Positions 34,428 through 43,765 of a stretch of 64,000 bases of DNA are shown one piece after another (position 1 is the first letter of the stretch; the number at the start of each line of letters is the position of its first letter). The position numbers and the translations under genes were made by a program. Origin of the DNA: Rhodothermales bacterium (GTDB lineage: Bacteria; Bacteroidota; Rhodothermia; Rhodothermales; VXPQ01); assembly GCA_951812345.1 (NCBI GenBank), contig OX638295.1, forward strand, positions 2,478,965 through 2,542,964, read 5' to 3'. The notes beneath the pieces were generated by a model. The model had not been told where the DNA came from. It searched no databases and worked only from the letters and a program-made list of their open reading frames with translations.

Positions 34428-35017
34428 ATAAGACGTGAGCACACGTCTTCGATGAGCCGGTTGATGTGCTGTGCGCCCGGGCCTGACGGACCGGATAGTG
34501 CGCCTGAACGATGGATCGATACGGTCCCAACAGCATTTTCGGTTGGAGACAGGCAGGTATTCCATACGATGGCTACAAGACCATGTATGAAACACATTTC
34601 GGAGATTGTGCCGTCGGGTTCGGAGCATCGCCAGACAACTGGAATACGCCGGGTAAACGGGGTATTCGAAATGGCCGCTCCGCCTCGCGCATATGCAACG
34701 CACGGTGTACGTCGCTTGCGGGAAACAATATCGGAAAACCGGCTCAAGGACAACGTGCTACGCTCCTTGAAAAATTGTAAAAAGTCGTGTGTGAAGATCG
34801 GCACCCCAGCCGGGGTGGCTAAAGAAAATTCAACATTTTCTGTCATGTTACATGCCTCTCCGGCACAAATGATCCCGGCGGCAAATCGGCACTTTATCCC
34901 GGTTTGGGCGTAGTACAATCGGATTGCGACGTTCTGTAAACCGGTTTTCGGTACCATAATAGTTAGGGTTCGCCCCGGTGCGGGGCTTCCCGCGTAAAGA
35001 CAATATAAACCCCCATC
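34428..35017. other. 590-base divergent intergenic region between rng and gltA
   Basis: I see no convincing gene. Open frames here either run out of the coding regions on either side or lack family features. The region contains the rng leader hairpin (34430-34449), a stem CACCCC/GGGGTG near 34803-34818, and a GCCCCG/CGGGGC hairpin just upstream of gltA. Both divergent promoters and possibly long leaders should lie here. I cannot assign promoter boxes reliably. Confidence 0.5.
34430..34449 (-). promoter_or_regulatory. hairpin abutting the rng start codon
   Basis: Arms AAGACGTG and CACGTCTT form a perfect 8-bp stem with a 4-base loop. In the minus-strand transcript the stem ends two bases before the rng ATG and occupies the place of the ribosome-binding site, where no purine-rich Shine-Dalgarno is visible. 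This is compatible with leader-mediated autoregulation, which is known for RNase E in Escherichia coli through an unrelated leader. The link here is an inference. Confidence 0.5.
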
Positions 35018-36202
35018 ATGCCATCCCATACTCAAAACAACACATCGAAAAACTCCGAGAAACCAAAAAATACGCCGCCGGCAAAAGTGCAGGGACTGGC
35101 TGATGTCGTTGCATTGGATTCGCACATTGCTTTTGTCAACGGGAAAATTGGACAACTGCTGTATCGCGGCTACGACATCCGCGATCTCGCCCGCAACACC
35201 TCCTACGAGGAAGTTCTTTGCCTCCTCCTGGACGGTGACTTGCCTAATCAGGCTCGCCTCGACCAGGTAAAAGAACAATTGCGAGCAGCCCTCGTCTTGC
35301 CAGAGGGTATATGGAGTATTTTGCACCGCATACCGAAAGACGCCAATCCCATGGCGGCCCTCCGAACGGCGGTTTCTGCACTAAGCCTGTTCGATGATGA
35401 GGCCGACGACGGATCGCCTGAGGCGAACTATAGAAAATCAATCCGGATTGTTGCGCGCGTTCCTGCGATCATTGCAGCGATCGACCGGTTGCGTAAAGGG
35501 GAAAAACCGCTACCTCCTCGCATGGATTGTTCGCATGCGCACAATTTTCTCTACATGCTGAATGGCGAAAGGCCCGGAGAGATGGCCGAACGCACGTTCG
35601 ACGCATGTCTGGTGCTTCATGCTGAACACGGGCTGAATGCTTCCACCTTTGCAAGCCGCGTCATCGGCGCAACACTATCGGATATCTACTCGGCAATAAC
35701 GGGCGGTATTGCAGCACTGAAAGGACCGCTCCATGGCGGGGCCAATCAGGAGGTCATGCGCATGTTGCTCGAAATCGACAAGTCCGGCCAACGACCCGCC
35801 GACTATATTTCGGCAAAACTTGCAAAAAAGGAACGCATCATGGGCTTCGGACACCGTGTCTACAAGACGATGGACCCGCGCGCCAGCATTCTTAAGGACA
35901 TGGGTAAAGGACTCGGCGAAGAAATCGGCTCCCTGAAGTGGTACGAAATGAGCCTGGAGATGATGGAAATTATGAAGGCGGAGAAAGGCCTGTATCCCAA
36001 CGTGGATTTCTTCAGCGCCTCCATCTACTACATGCTGGGCATCGCTATCGACCTGTACACGCCCATTTTCGCATTAAGCCGTACAGCAGGTTGGAGCGCT
36101 CACCTGAAGGAACAATGGGACGGCAACAGGCTGATCCGCCCGAAGGCCGCGTATGTCGGCCCACAGGGAAAGCGCACACTCCCGATCGGGCAGCGTGCAT
36201 AA
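35018..36202 (+). CDS. gltA: Citrate synthase
   Basis: This 394-aa enzyme condenses oxaloacetate and acetyl-CoA at the TCA-cycle entry. Active-site regions are visible: HAEHGLNASTFASRV (first catalytic His), GPLHGGANQEVM (second His), FGHRVYKTMDPRA with substrate-binding Arg, and NVDFFSASIYYMLGI with the catalytic Asp. A hydrophilic N-terminal extension of about 25 residues precedes the conserved domain. The position close to sdhCAB suits joint TCA function, although a minus-strand gene lies between them. Confidence 0.95.
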   Translation: MPSHTQNNTSKNSEKPKNTPPAKVQGLADVVALDSHIAFVNGKIGQLLYRGYDIRDLARNTSYEEVLCLLLDGDLPNQARLDQVKEQLRAALVLPEGIWSILHRIPKDANPMAALRTAVSALSLFDDEADDGSPEANYRKSIRIVARVPAIIAAIDRLRKGEKPLPPRMDCSHAHNFLYMLNGERPGEMAERTFDACLVLHAEHGLNASTFASRVIGATLSDIYSAITGGIAALKGPLHGGANQEVMRMLLEIDKSGQRPADYISAKLAKKERIMGFGHRVYKTMDPRASILKDMGKGLGEEIGSLKWYEMSLEMMEIMKAEKGLYPNVDFFSASIYYMLGIAIDLYTPIFALSRTAGWSAHLKEQWDGNRLIRPKAAYVGPQGKRTLPIGQRA

Positions 36203-36251
36203 AAACCTTTCTCCACGAATAAACGAGGAGAAAAAAGAAAGTAGATGTGCT

Positions 36252-36289
36252 ACGGCCCGCGATCGGAATCTACCCTGATCGCGGGCCGT
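36252..36289. terminator. 13-bp stem-loop between convergent genes
   Basis: A perfect inverted repeat ACGGCCCGCGATC (36252-36264) / GATCGCGGGCCGT (36277-36289) with a 12-base loop lies between the 3' ends of gltA and the minus-strand lipoprotein gene. On the minus strand it is followed about ten bases later by a T/C-rich stretch (CTTTCTTTTTT). On the plus strand no T-run follows. It is likely a shared transcription terminator or transcript-stabilising hairpin. Confidence 0.7.
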
Positions 36290-36312
36290 GCGATATCAAT
36301 CAGGCGAAAAGA

Positions 36313-36603
36313 CTATCCCTCTTCCTCCATGGCCTCCCCCTCCTCCATTTCATCCATGGGTGCTTCCTCCATGCCTTCCTCACTTCCCATTTCCATGTCA
36401 TGGCCTTCCATCTCCATGTCATCCCCCTCCATCTCCATCTCCATCTCATCGGCGTCCATGTCATCCATGTCATGGCCTTCCATCTCCATGTCATCCTCTT
36501 CCATCATGGCGTCTTCACTATCGGCCTGCTGCCCCCCACAGCCGACAAGAGCCGTTAAGGCAATCACAAGGGTCATTATGGAAAACGTACGCAATATCGT
36601 CAT
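36313..36603 (-). CDS. Met/Asp/Glu-rich lipoprotein, 96 aa
   Basis: This small lipoprotein has the signal sequence FSIMTLVIALTALVGC (lipobox LVGC). The mature part of about 70 residues is made almost only of Met, Glu, Asp, Gly and a few His, with near-repeats of DDMEMEGHDM. Residues such as MEMEGHDMDDMD resemble Met/His-rich metal-binding segments, so periplasmic metal (for example copper) binding is a reasonable but untested idea. Alternatively it may be only an acidic low-complexity protein. It converges on gltA and is divergent from sdhC. Confidence 0.75.
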   Translation of the reverse strand: MTILRTFSIMTLVIALTALVGCGGQQADSEDAMMEEDDMEMEGHDMDDMDADEMEMEMEGDDMEMEGHDMEMGSEEGMEEAPMDEMEEGEAMEEEG

Positions 36604-36829
36604 AGCTGGCCTCCTTATGGCGAGTGGTTTTTCAGGTGCAGATCTTTGGCAGAGCTTTTCGCGAGATACCCCGTAAACGCCCCCTCCCCAAAGCATGCGG
36701 GTAAATTCTGGACAATGGACAGTATATTCACAAAGTTTGTAATAATCCAATGGAACCTGATATTTATTATCCTTAGCATCCTTTTTTGTATCCTCGGTAT
36801 GCCCTGACGAGGCACAGAAAGCCCCCACC

Positions 36830-37543
36830 ATGACGCCCCGGATTAAACACGACAAACCCGATCTCCGGTCAGCCCTTTCCTCCTCCGTCGGCAAAAAGGT
36901 GCTGACCGGGGTTACCGGCTTCGCATGGGCGGGGTTTGTTATACTGCACATGGCAGGGAACCTGAGTTATTTCGGTGCAGGCGAGGCCTACAACGAATAT
37001 GCACACAAGTTACTGAGCACAGGACCACTCCTTTACGCAGTCGAGATTGTACTCCTGGTTTGCCTTGTAATCCATGCGATCCTCGGAGTGAATATCTATC
37101 TCGGCAAGCGTCGCGCCAGAAAGCAAGGCTACAGCACGTACCGAAGCGCCGGGCGCCCCGGCTTGCAATCCCCGAGTTCCCGAACTATGATCCTGACAGG
37201 TGTAGTCCTGCTTGTCTTTCTCGTGATTCACCTCAAGTCGTTCAAGTTCGGTCCCGGTATCGCAGAGGGGTATAGCCTTCTGGTGGATGGCGAGCCTATC
37301 CGGGACCTCAAGCGTCTGGTTACAGAGAAGTTTCAGCACCCGCTCTATGCGTTCGGATACACAGGTGTCATGGTTTTGCTGGGATTTCATTTGCGCCATG
37401 GCGTATGGAGCGCACTCCAGTCCCTGGGCGCCATGAACCGGCGCCTGACACCGTTGATCTACGGAATCGCCGCCCTGCTCGCCGTCGGCATTGCCGCAGG
37501 TTTTATTGTGCTGCCCTTGTACATTTATTTTTTCGCTCCGTAA
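36830..37543 (+). CDS. sdhC: Succinate dehydrogenase cytochrome b subunit, b558 family
   Basis: This 237-aa membrane subunit has five hydrophobic helices and histidines suited to bind two hemes: [27 protein letters not shown] and [11 protein letters not shown]. This is the single large anchor typical of Bacteroidota, Campylobacterota and Bacillus complex II, in place of separate sdhC and sdhD. It starts the operon sdhC-sdhA-sdhB, with sdhA 10 bases downstream. It passes electrons from the iron-sulfur subunit to quinone. Confidence 0.93.
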   Translation: MTPRIKHDKPDLRSALSSSVGKKVLTGVTGFAWAGFVILHMAGNLSYFGAGEAYNEYAHKLLSTGPLLYAVEIVLLVCLVIHAILGVNIYLGKRRARKQGYSTYRSAGRPGLQSPSSRTMILTGVVLLVFLVIHLKSFKFGPGIAEGYSLLVDGEPIRDLKRLVTEKFQHPLYAFGYTGVMVLLGFHLRHGVWSALQSLGAMNRRLTPLIYGIAALLAVGIAAGFIVLPLYIYFFAP

Positions 37544-37553
37544 CTCCACAGCC

Positions 37554-39470
37554 ATGACGCTGGAAGCTCACGTTCCGTCCGGCCCCCTTGCAGAGAAGTG
37601 GCAGAACTATCTCGACAGGGCGAAGCTCGTCAACCCGGCAAACAAGCGAAAACATGATATCCTCGTTGTAGGTACGGGGCTGGCCGGAGGCTCTGCCGCT
37701 GCCACGCTGGCCGAGCTCGGATACAATGTCAAGGTGTTTTGTATCCAGGATTCGCCCCGCCGTGCTCATTCTATCGCTGCACAGGGCGGTATCAATGCCG
37801 CCAAAAACTACCCGAACGACGGGGACACCGTCTGGCGTCTCTTTTACGACACGATTAAAGGCGGTGACTACCGTGCCCGCGAGGCAAATGTGCACCGTCT
37901 TGCCGCCGTCAGCAACCATATCATCGACCAGTGCGTTGCGCAAGGCGTTCCGTTTGCGCGCGAATACGGCGGTCTGCTTGACAACCGCTCTTTTGGCGGA
38001 GCCCAAGTGTCGCGAACGTTCTATGCCAGAGGACAAACCGGCCAGCAACTGCTACTGGGTGCTTATCAGGCACTCGAACGGCAGGTCCGGACCGGCGCCG
38101 TCAAGATGTTTCCTCGCAGGGAAATGCTCGAACTCGTAGTTATGGACGGTCAGGCGCGGGGAATTGTAGTCCGCAACCTCGTGACCGGTGAGTTGGAACG
38201 CCATGCCGGCGACGCCGTGCTGCTGTGTACAGGAGGCTACGGCAACGTGTATTTCCTGTCTACAAACGCCAAAAATTCCAATGTCACCGCAGCATGGCGG
38301 TGCCACCGGAAAGGCGCCTTTTTTGCCAACCCCTGTTACACCCAGATTCATCCGACCTGCATCCCGGTGTCGGGGCAGTACCAATCCAAACTGACGCTCA
38401 TGAGCGAAAGTCTGCGTAATGACGGCAGGGTCTGGGTGCCCCGGAAAGCCGGCGATGCCCGCCCCCCGGGAAACATCCCCCAAGACGAGCGTGACTATTT
38501 CCTTGAGCGCCGGTATCCCGGTTTCGGCAACCTTGTCCCCCGGGACGTGGCATCGCGGGCCGCCAAGGTGGTATGCGACGATGGCTTTGGCGTGGGTGCT
38601 ACGAGGCAGGCCGTCTACCTGGATTTTGAAGATGCGATCGGGCGTCTCGGGGAATCCGGAGTGAGAGAACGGTACGGGAATCTTTTCGAAATGTACGAGC
38701 GCATCACGGGCGAAAACCCGTACCGGGTTCCGATGCGGATCTATCCCGCCGTCCACTACACGATGGGTGGTCTGTGGGTCGATTATCGCCTCATGAGCAC
38801 AATACCGGGGTTGTTCGTCCTGGGAGAAGCCAATTTTTCCGACCATGGCGCAAACCGGTTGGGGGCCAGCGCACTTATGCAGGGCCTTGCCGACGGTTAT
38901 TTTGTCATTTCTTCGACGCTGGGAGACTACATTGCTTCCGGCGGCGGCAGCGGCAAGGTGGACATTTCCGAAGCAGCGTTCGACGAGGCAGTCAGGACCG
39001 CGGAGGACCGCATCCAGTGCCTGCTCCATGTCGACGGGGGCAAAACGGTCACTGAGTTTCACCGGGAACTTGGACAGATCATGTGGGACTACGTAGGTAT
39101 GTCCCGCAACCGGAAGGGGCTTCAGCATGCCATTGACACCATTGCAGATCTGCGCGCCGAATACTGGGAAAACGTATCTGTGCCTGGTCGAAAAGATACC
39201 TTGAACAAGAACCTCGAATTTGCAGGCCGCGTAGCGGACTTTCTTGAACTGGGTGAACTCATGGCCCGCGACGCCCTGCATCGGGATGAATCGTGCGGCG
39301 CCCATTTCCGCGAGGAATACCAAACGGAAGAAGGTGAGGCACTGCGCCGGGACGAAGAGTATACGTACGTGGCCGCGTGGGAATTTACGGGAGATGCAGC
39401 ATCTCCGGCGATGCACAAGGAGACGCTATCGTTTGAAGCGGTCGATTTGTCTACAAGGAGTTACAAATAA
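37554..39470 (+). CDS. sdhA: Succinate dehydrogenase flavoprotein subunit
   Basis: This 638-aa protein has an FAD-binding start ([19 protein letters not shown]), the covalent-flavin His72 in [15 protein letters not shown], a substrate-binding THMGG-like segment ([13 protein letters not shown]), and a C-terminal domain typical of the Bacteroidota/Bacillus clade. It oxidises succinate to fumarate. The ATG at 37554 is preferred over an earlier frame start at 37491, which lies within sdhC. It sits in the sdhCAB operon, 42 bases upstream of sdhB. Confidence 0.95.
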   Translation: MTLEAHVPSGPLAEKWQNYLDRAKLVNPANKRKHDILVVGTGLAGGSAAATLAELGYNVKVFCIQDSPRRAHSIAAQGGINAAKNYPNDGDTVWRLFYDTIKGGDYRAREANVHRLAAVSNHIIDQCVAQGVPFAREYGGLLDNRSFGGAQVSRTFYARGQTGQQLLLGAYQALERQVRTGAVKMFPRREMLELVVMDGQARGIVVRNLVTGELERHAGDAVLLCTGGYGNVYFLSTNAKNSNVTAAWRCHRKGAFFANPCYTQIHPTCIPVSGQYQSKLTLMSESLRNDGRVWVPRKAGDARPPGNIPQDERDYFLERRYPGFGNLVPRDVASRAAKVVCDDGFGVGATRQAVYLDFEDAIGRLGESGVRERYGNLFEMYERITGENPYRVPMRIYPAVHYTMGGLWVDYRLMSTIPGLFVLGEANFSDHGANRLGASALMQGLADGYFVISSTLGDYIASGGGSGKVDISEAAFDEAVRTAEDRIQCLLHVDGGKTVTEFHRELGQIMWDYVGMSRNRKGLQHAIDTIADLRAEYWENVSVPGRKDTLNKNLEFAGRVADFLELGELMARDALHRDESCGAHFREEYQTEEGEALRRDEEYTYVAAWEFTGDAASPAMHKETLSFEAVDLSTRSYK

Positions 39471-39512
39471 CGGGAGAACGTTTGTCGAAGCACTGAATCA
39501 TTCCGCAGACGC

Positions 39513-40265
39513 ATGGCACAAGCGATGACCATACACTTGAAAGTCTGGCGGCAGTCCGGCCCGGACGCAAAGGGGGAACTGGTCGGTTACACGCTCGAGA
39601 ACCTGAACGAGGACATGTCCTTCCTCGAGGCGCTCGACGTGTTGAACGAGGAACTGATCAAAAAGGGTGAAGACCCGGTCGAATTCGACAACGATTGCCG
39701 CGAGGGCATTTGCGGTTCTTGCGGTCTCATGGTGGGGGGCATTGCACATGGCCCCATGAAAGCTACGGCCGTGTGCCAGTTGCATATGCGGCACTACAAG
39801 GACGGGGATACGATTGTCGTCGAACCCTTCCGCGCCACTGCTTTTCCCATTATCAAGGATCTGGTGGTGGATCGCAGCGCGTTCGACCGCATTATAGCAG
39901 CGGGCGGCTACGTCTCCGTCGATACGGGTGGAGCACCGGATGCAAACAGCCTTCCCATTCCGAAGGAAGATGTGGACGAGGCATTCGATTTCGCCACGTG
40001 CATCGGTTGCGGGGCCTGCGTCGCCTCATGCCCGAATGCATCCGCCTCCTTGTTCACCGGCGCGAAAGTAGCCCACCTTGCGCACCTCCCACAGGGTCAG
40101 GTCGAGCGCAAGGAACGGGTTGTGCGCATGGTAGACCAGATGGAAACGGAGGGATTCGGCGACTGCTCGAATCACGGGGAATGCGAGGCCGTGTGCCCGA
40201 AGCAAATTTCCATCGCCGCCATTGCGAAGATGCGGCGCGAGTACCTGCGTGCCCTTTTCGGGTAA
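39513..40265 (+). CDS. sdhB: Succinate dehydrogenase iron-sulfur subunit
   Basis: This 250-aa protein has a [2Fe-2S] plant-type ferredoxin site (Cys62, Cys67, Cys70 in CREGICGSC, and Cys88) and a C-terminal bi-cluster region with [13 protein letters not shown] and [15 protein letters not shown] for the [4Fe-4S] and [3Fe-4S] centres. It relays electrons from SdhA to the heme b subunit. It ends the operon. Downstream is an unusual structured region bounded by inverted repeats. Confidence 0.95.
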   Translation: MAQAMTIHLKVWRQSGPDAKGELVGYTLENLNEDMSFLEALDVLNEELIKKGEDPVEFDNDCREGICGSCGLMVGGIAHGPMKATAVCQLHMRHYKDGDTIVVEPFRATAFPIIKDLVVDRSAFDRIIAAGGYVSVDTGGAPDANSLPIPKEDVDEAFDFATCIGCGACVASCPNASASLFTGAKVAHLAHLPQGQVERKERVVRMVDQMETEGFGDCSNHGECEAVCPKQISIAAIAKMRREYLRALFG

Positions 40266-40275
40266 ACGGATACTT

Positions 40276-40299
40276 CTACAGGATGCTCTGATCAAGTCC
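40276..40299 (+). repeat. dispersed palindromic repeat, left half (copy D)
   Basis: CTACAGGATGCTCTGATC followed by AAGTCC matches the left arm and loop start of the complete copy at 43766, with A to G at one arm position. The same G is found in the opposite copy E at 40502-40540 (as C on the plus strand), which suggests that the two ends share a recent history. Confidence 0.75.
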
Positions 40300-40501
40300 A
40301 CTTCGTTCAGCGCTTCACGTTCGCAAGTACAGGATATCATGATTTCATCATCGGAATCAGTGGGAAACACTGCGAATTCGGGGCGTCGCGAACGTGAAAC
40401 GCCCTTCGGGAGGCAGAGAGGGGCACGCTGACCGTGTCATTCCTCATTATGTGGGGCCTGCCACATTGCTTCGTCATTCCTTGCCAGCGCACCCCTTTCA
40501 G

Positions 40502-40540
40502 CCTCTGAATCTTTGCGGACTTAATCAGAGCATCCTACAG
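40502..40540 (-). repeat. dispersed palindromic repeat (copy E)
   Basis: On the plus strand it contains CTCTGAATCTTTGCGGACTT followed by AATCAGAGCATCCTACAG. It equals copies B and G apart from one inserted base and one arm substitution. It overlaps the 3' end of the carboxylase gene. Confidence 0.8.
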
Positions 40541-42088
40541 GGGGATATTCCCGTGTTTTTTCCGGGGATTACGGGCCACCTTGTTCCGTAGCATATCGAA
40601 CCCCCGGACAAGTCGATACCGCGTTTCGGCAGGCATAATAATATCATCAATGTACCCTTGTCCTGCGGCGATATAGGGATTCGCGAACGTATCCCGGTAC
40701 TGCCGGATAAAGTCTTCTTCCGCCGTTGCGGGATCGTCCGCTTCGGCCAGTTGGCGCTTGTAGATGATTTCGACGGCTCCCTTCGGCCCCATTACGGCAA
40801 TTTCCGCAGTAGGCCAGGCAAAATTGAGGTCCCCTCGAATGTGTTTCGAGTTCATCACATCGTAAGCCCCCCCGTACGCCTTGCGGGTGATGACGGTTAT
40901 TTTGGGGACGGTGGCTTCGCAGAACGCATAGAGAAGCTTGGCGCCATGCCGGATAATGCCCCCCCATTCCTGATCGGTTCCCGGCATAAACCCGGGGACG
41001 TCTTCCAGAACAAGCAACGGGATATTGAAAGCATCGCAAAACCGCACAAAACGCGCACCCTTGACCGAGGCGTCCATATCCAGTACGCCCGCCAGCGCAG
41101 CGGGGTTGTTCGCAACCACGCCGATAGACTGACCGCCGAGACGGGCAAACCCCACAAGAAGGTTCGGTGCAAAGTCGGCTTGAATCTCGAAGAAGTTGCG
41201 CTCGTCCACAAGCCCCCGGATCACTTCCAGCATGTCGTAGGGCTTGTTCGGATGCTCCGGTACAATATCATTGAGCGCTTCGTCCATGCGATCCGGCGGG
41301 TCGTCGGTTTGGACGAAAGGAGGAGAATCCTCGCAGTTCTGCGGTACAAAACCAAACAGGTCGCGTATCCGGTGCAGACATTCCACCTCGTTCTCGCAAG
41401 CCATGTGTGCGACCCCGCTCTTTTCGGTATGGGTTCGCGCACCTCCCAATTCCTCAGCAGTCACTTCTTCCTGGGTCACCGTCTTCACCACATTGGGGCC
41501 CGTCACGAACATGTAGCTCGTGTTCTTCGCCATAAAGACAAAGTCCGTGATGGCCGGACTGTACACAGCGCCGCCAGCGCACGGACCAAGAACCGCGGAT
41601 AGCTGCGGCACCACACCCGAAGCCATGGTGTTCAGGAGAAAAATCTCCGCATAGCCGCCAAGCGAATCGACGCCTTCCTGTATGCGGGCGCCTCCGGAAT
41701 CATTCAGCCCGATAATCGGTGCCCCGTTCTCCAGAGCAAGATGCATAAGGCGGGTGATCTTGCGGGCGTGGGCAAGCCCAAGAGACCCACCGAATACGGT
41801 AAAATCCTGGCTGTAGGCGTAGACCAGGCGGCCGTCGATCGTGCCGAAACCCGTAACTACGCCGTCGCCGTACGGCCGGCGCTCCTCGAGTCCGAAATCG
41901 CGCACCTGGTGCCGCACGAACATACCTACTTCCTGAAAAGACCCATCGTCCAGGAGAATGTCGAGCCGCTCCCGGGCAGTCAATTTTCCCCGTTCGTGTT
42001 GCTGCGCAATACGCTCCGCTCCTCCTCCAAGACGAGCCTCTTCGCGGCGCCTCTCGAGATCGGCGCTTCTCTTTTTGCGATCGTCCAT
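40535..42088 (-). CDS. Acyl-CoA carboxylase, carboxyltransferase beta subunit
   Basis: This 517-aa carboxyltransferase is of the PccB/MmdA type. It has two crotonase-like halves. The first contains [28 protein letters not shown] and [16 protein letters not shown], the second contains [25 protein letters not shown] and [16 protein letters not shown]. It carboxylates propionyl-CoA or a similar acyl-CoA using carboxybiotin. The biotin carboxylase and biotin carrier genes are not in the window, so the exact substrate is open. An uncharacterised gene ends nine bases upstream and is probably co-transcribed. Confidence 0.93.
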   Translation of the reverse strand: MDDRKKRSADLERRREEARLGGGAERIAQQHERGKLTARERLDILLDDGSFQEVGMFVRHQVRDFGLEERRPYGDGVVTGFGTIDGRLVYAYSQDFTVFGGSLGLAHARKITRLMHLALENGAPIIGLNDSGGARIQEGVDSLGGYAEIFLLNTMASGVVPQLSAVLGPCAGGAVYSPAITDFVFMAKNTSYMFVTGPNVVKTVTQEEVTAEELGGARTHTEKSGVAHMACENEVECLHRIRDLFGFVPQNCEDSPPFVQTDDPPDRMDEALNDIVPEHPNKPYDMLEVIRGLVDERNFFEIQADFAPNLLVGFARLGGQSIGVVANNPAALAGVLDMDASVKGARFVRFCDAFNIPLLVLEDVPGFMPGTDQEWGGIIRHGAKLLYAFCEATVPKITVITRKAYGGAYDVMNSKHIRGDLNFAWPTAEIAVMGPKGAVEIIYKRQLAEADDPATAEEDFIRQYRDTFANPYIAAGQGYIDDIIMPAETRYRLVRGFDMLRNKVARNPRKKHGNIPL

Positions 42089-42097
42089 AAACCCGGA

Positions 42098-43507
42098 TCA
42101 GGTACGGTATCGGGCCTCTACGGCCTCAGTGAAGGTCACGGCGGCAGGGCTGTAGATATTTACCTGGTACTTAAGAAACACCTCGTCCGCGATGGTCTGC
42201 GAGGCCTCTGACCAGTCTTTTGCGCCTTCCAGGCGCTGCAAGACCGCTTCATACGCATCCTCATGTCCATGAAAAAGACACTGGACGAAAAGGTCCCGGT
42301 TCCGTGCACCGCGTTCCCCAAGCACGGTATGCTCAAGACCAGTCAGGCCCGTGGGGGCTTCGCTGGCGTCCGGCAGGACGTCAGAAGCAACAGATTCCTC
42401 CTCCGAATGTACGGAATGACTCCGTTCGAGCGTAAAAACCCGGACGGAAGGTTCCGGTTTTACAATCGTTTCGACCTCGGCGCGTGCACCGTTTTCTACA
42501 GGTACTTGCTCCGTTACAACGGCCTTTGCGAGAACTTCTTCGGTAGTCGCTGGCGAAGAAGTCGTGCGGAATTGCTTCCAGAGCGGCTCTACCGGATTGC
42601 TCGTGCTCGTCACTGACGAAGAGGGTGCAGGAATTTCGGCAGTTTGCGAGACATCGTTATGATCCTGCGCGAACCGTTTCCATAAGGGCTGCGGTTCCTG
42701 GCGACGCTCCGCCGGCCTTGCCGGCACCTTCGCAATCTTTTCGGCGGACTCAACGCTTTGTACTGCACCGGACGTAAACAATACCTCCAGTGCATCGAAG
42801 GAAATACTTTCCTCCGAACCGTGTAACCGTTCGAGGTGCTGCAGCATCGTCTCCGCCCCCTTTTCGCGCAAAAACGCTTCAACAAACTCCGTGGGGACTT
42901 TACAATATCCGGCCGTGACAAGCACCTTGACGAGCGGGTCGAATAAACGGAGCCAATCTTCCGGCGAACTGTCCGAGGCAAGTTGCCGATCGGCCTGACA
43001 CAGGAACGCTTCGAACCGATCTCGTCCAACCGGCTTATCTCCCTGCTCTTCCAGCCAGGTTTCGAGCGCCTCCTGGTACGGAATCTTCACAGGATACAAC
43101 CCCATGCGATCGCGCATCGTCTCTACATACACCGGATTGCCCAATGGGTCAAACACCGAATCGATCAGCGAAGCCGTAGGCTGGATGACAAGGTATAGCG
43201 TCTGGTGGCACGCATTCTTCAGGAAGTCGGCCCACACGGAAGCGGGAAAAGCCTGATGACGCTTCATGACCTCCATGAAATGGGTACACGCCTCATGAAC
43301 CTCTGCCGACTGCAGATCCACCCAGGAATTGTACAGATTACTCTCCCGGATAGCATCCCGGAGTTTCATATGGAGTACCTGTTCGAGATAATCAGCGAGC
43401 GCCCCCGGCATGGGTTCGTGTCGGATGTCCGAACGTCCGTATGTGCGATCCGGGGGGAATGCGTTGATCAGGCGATCGAACAGGGCTTGAGCGATCGTAG
43501 TAATCAT
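42098..43507 (-). CDS. Unknown protein paired with acyl-CoA carboxylase, 469 aa
   Basis: I do not recognise a named family. The N-terminal 250 residues look like a helical domain. The middle (about 255-370) is low-complexity with two copies of a PLWK(R/Q)F motif (QPLWKRFAQ and EPLWKQFRT). The C-terminal 80 residues form a helical module (NRDLFVQCLFHGHEDAYEAVLQ). No signal peptide or membrane helix is visible, so it is cytoplasmic. The ATG at 43507 is preferred over a TTG five codons earlier. It ends nine bases before the carboxylase start, so the two are probably one operon. Confidence 0.75.
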   Translation of the reverse strand: MITTIAQALFDRLINAFPPDRTYGRSDIRHEPMPGALADYLEQVLHMKLRDAIRESNLYNSWVDLQSAEVHEACTHFMEVMKRHQAFPASVWADFLKNACHQTLYLVIQPTASLIDSVFDPLGNPVYVETMRDRMGLYPVKIPYQEALETWLEEQGDKPVGRDRFEAFLCQADRQLASDSSPEDWLRLFDPLVKVLVTAGYCKVPTEFVEAFLREKGAETMLQHLERLHGSEESISFDALEVLFTSGAVQSVESAEKIAKVPARPAERRQEPQPLWKRFAQDHNDVSQTAEIPAPSSSVTSTSNPVEPLWKQFRTTSSPATTEEVLAKAVVTEQVPVENGARAEVETIVKPEPSVRVFTLERSHSVHSEEESVASDVLPDASEAPTGLTGLEHTVLGERGARNRDLFVQCLFHGHEDAYEAVLQRLEGAKDWSEASQTIADEVFLKYQVNIYSPAAVTFTEAVEARYRT

Positions 43508-43633
43508 GGTATGCCGTTGCAACGAATGAAATAAAGACGCGGCAAGCGGCGGTTCGATGGGTGGAAGGGCAGAAAGGCGACCGCGCGCTATGTTCAGGGC
43601 ATCCCGGTTCAGGAACCTATGGATGCCTCGACA

Positions 43634-43682
43634 CCGGATATGGCCGGGTTTTTATGACCATAATCCGGACACAAAAAACCCG
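43634..43682. promoter_or_regulatory. two interleaved stems, pseudoknot or alternative hairpins
   Basis: Stem 1: CGGGTTTTT (43645-43653) pairs with AAAAACCCG (43674-43682), nine perfect pairs. Stem 2: CCGGATATGG (43634-43643) pairs with CCATAATCCGG (43658-43668), ten pairs with one bulged base. The four arms alternate, so in RNA of either strand they could form an H-type pseudoknot or two mutually exclusive hairpins. It could be a leader control element. No known riboswitch class is recognisable. Confidence 0.45.
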
Positions 43683-43765
43683 TCGTCGTTTTGCACGGAA
43701 AGCCCTGTATGCAGGTTCCCTTCTTCCGGAACATTGCATTCGACAAAGTCACCGCGTATTTATCC

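Larger units (their letters stand above)
40276..40540. repeat. 265-bp segment with terminal inverted repeats, MITE-like
   Basis: The ends are CTACAGGATGCTCTGATC (from 40276, continuing AAGTCC) and its near-complement ending at 40540. The two 24-bp ends match at 21 positions as inverted repeats. Inside are an 11-bp perfect inverted repeat (TTCACGTTCGC 40314-40324, GCGAACGTGAA 40388-40398), a small hairpin CAGTG/CACTG at 40358-40372, and ATGTGG/CCACAT at 40449-40466. No open frame of note is present. It lies between the convergent sdhB and carboxylase genes, and its right end contains the last Leu codon and TAG stop of the carboxylase. Confidence 0.65.

Noticed and set aside
34511..34780. 89-codon ORF in the rng-gltA gap
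   Set aside because: No ribosome-binding site, odd composition and no recognisable motif; kept only as part of the intergenic description.
33798..34913. Plus-strand open frame of 371 codons opposite rng
   Set aside because: Most of it is the reverse of rng codons; the part beyond the rng start has no protein-like features.
38052..39416. Minus-strand open frame of 454 codons inside sdhA
   Set aside because: It mirrors the sdhA reading frame and encodes a Cys/His-rich sequence typical of antisense translation, with no domain.
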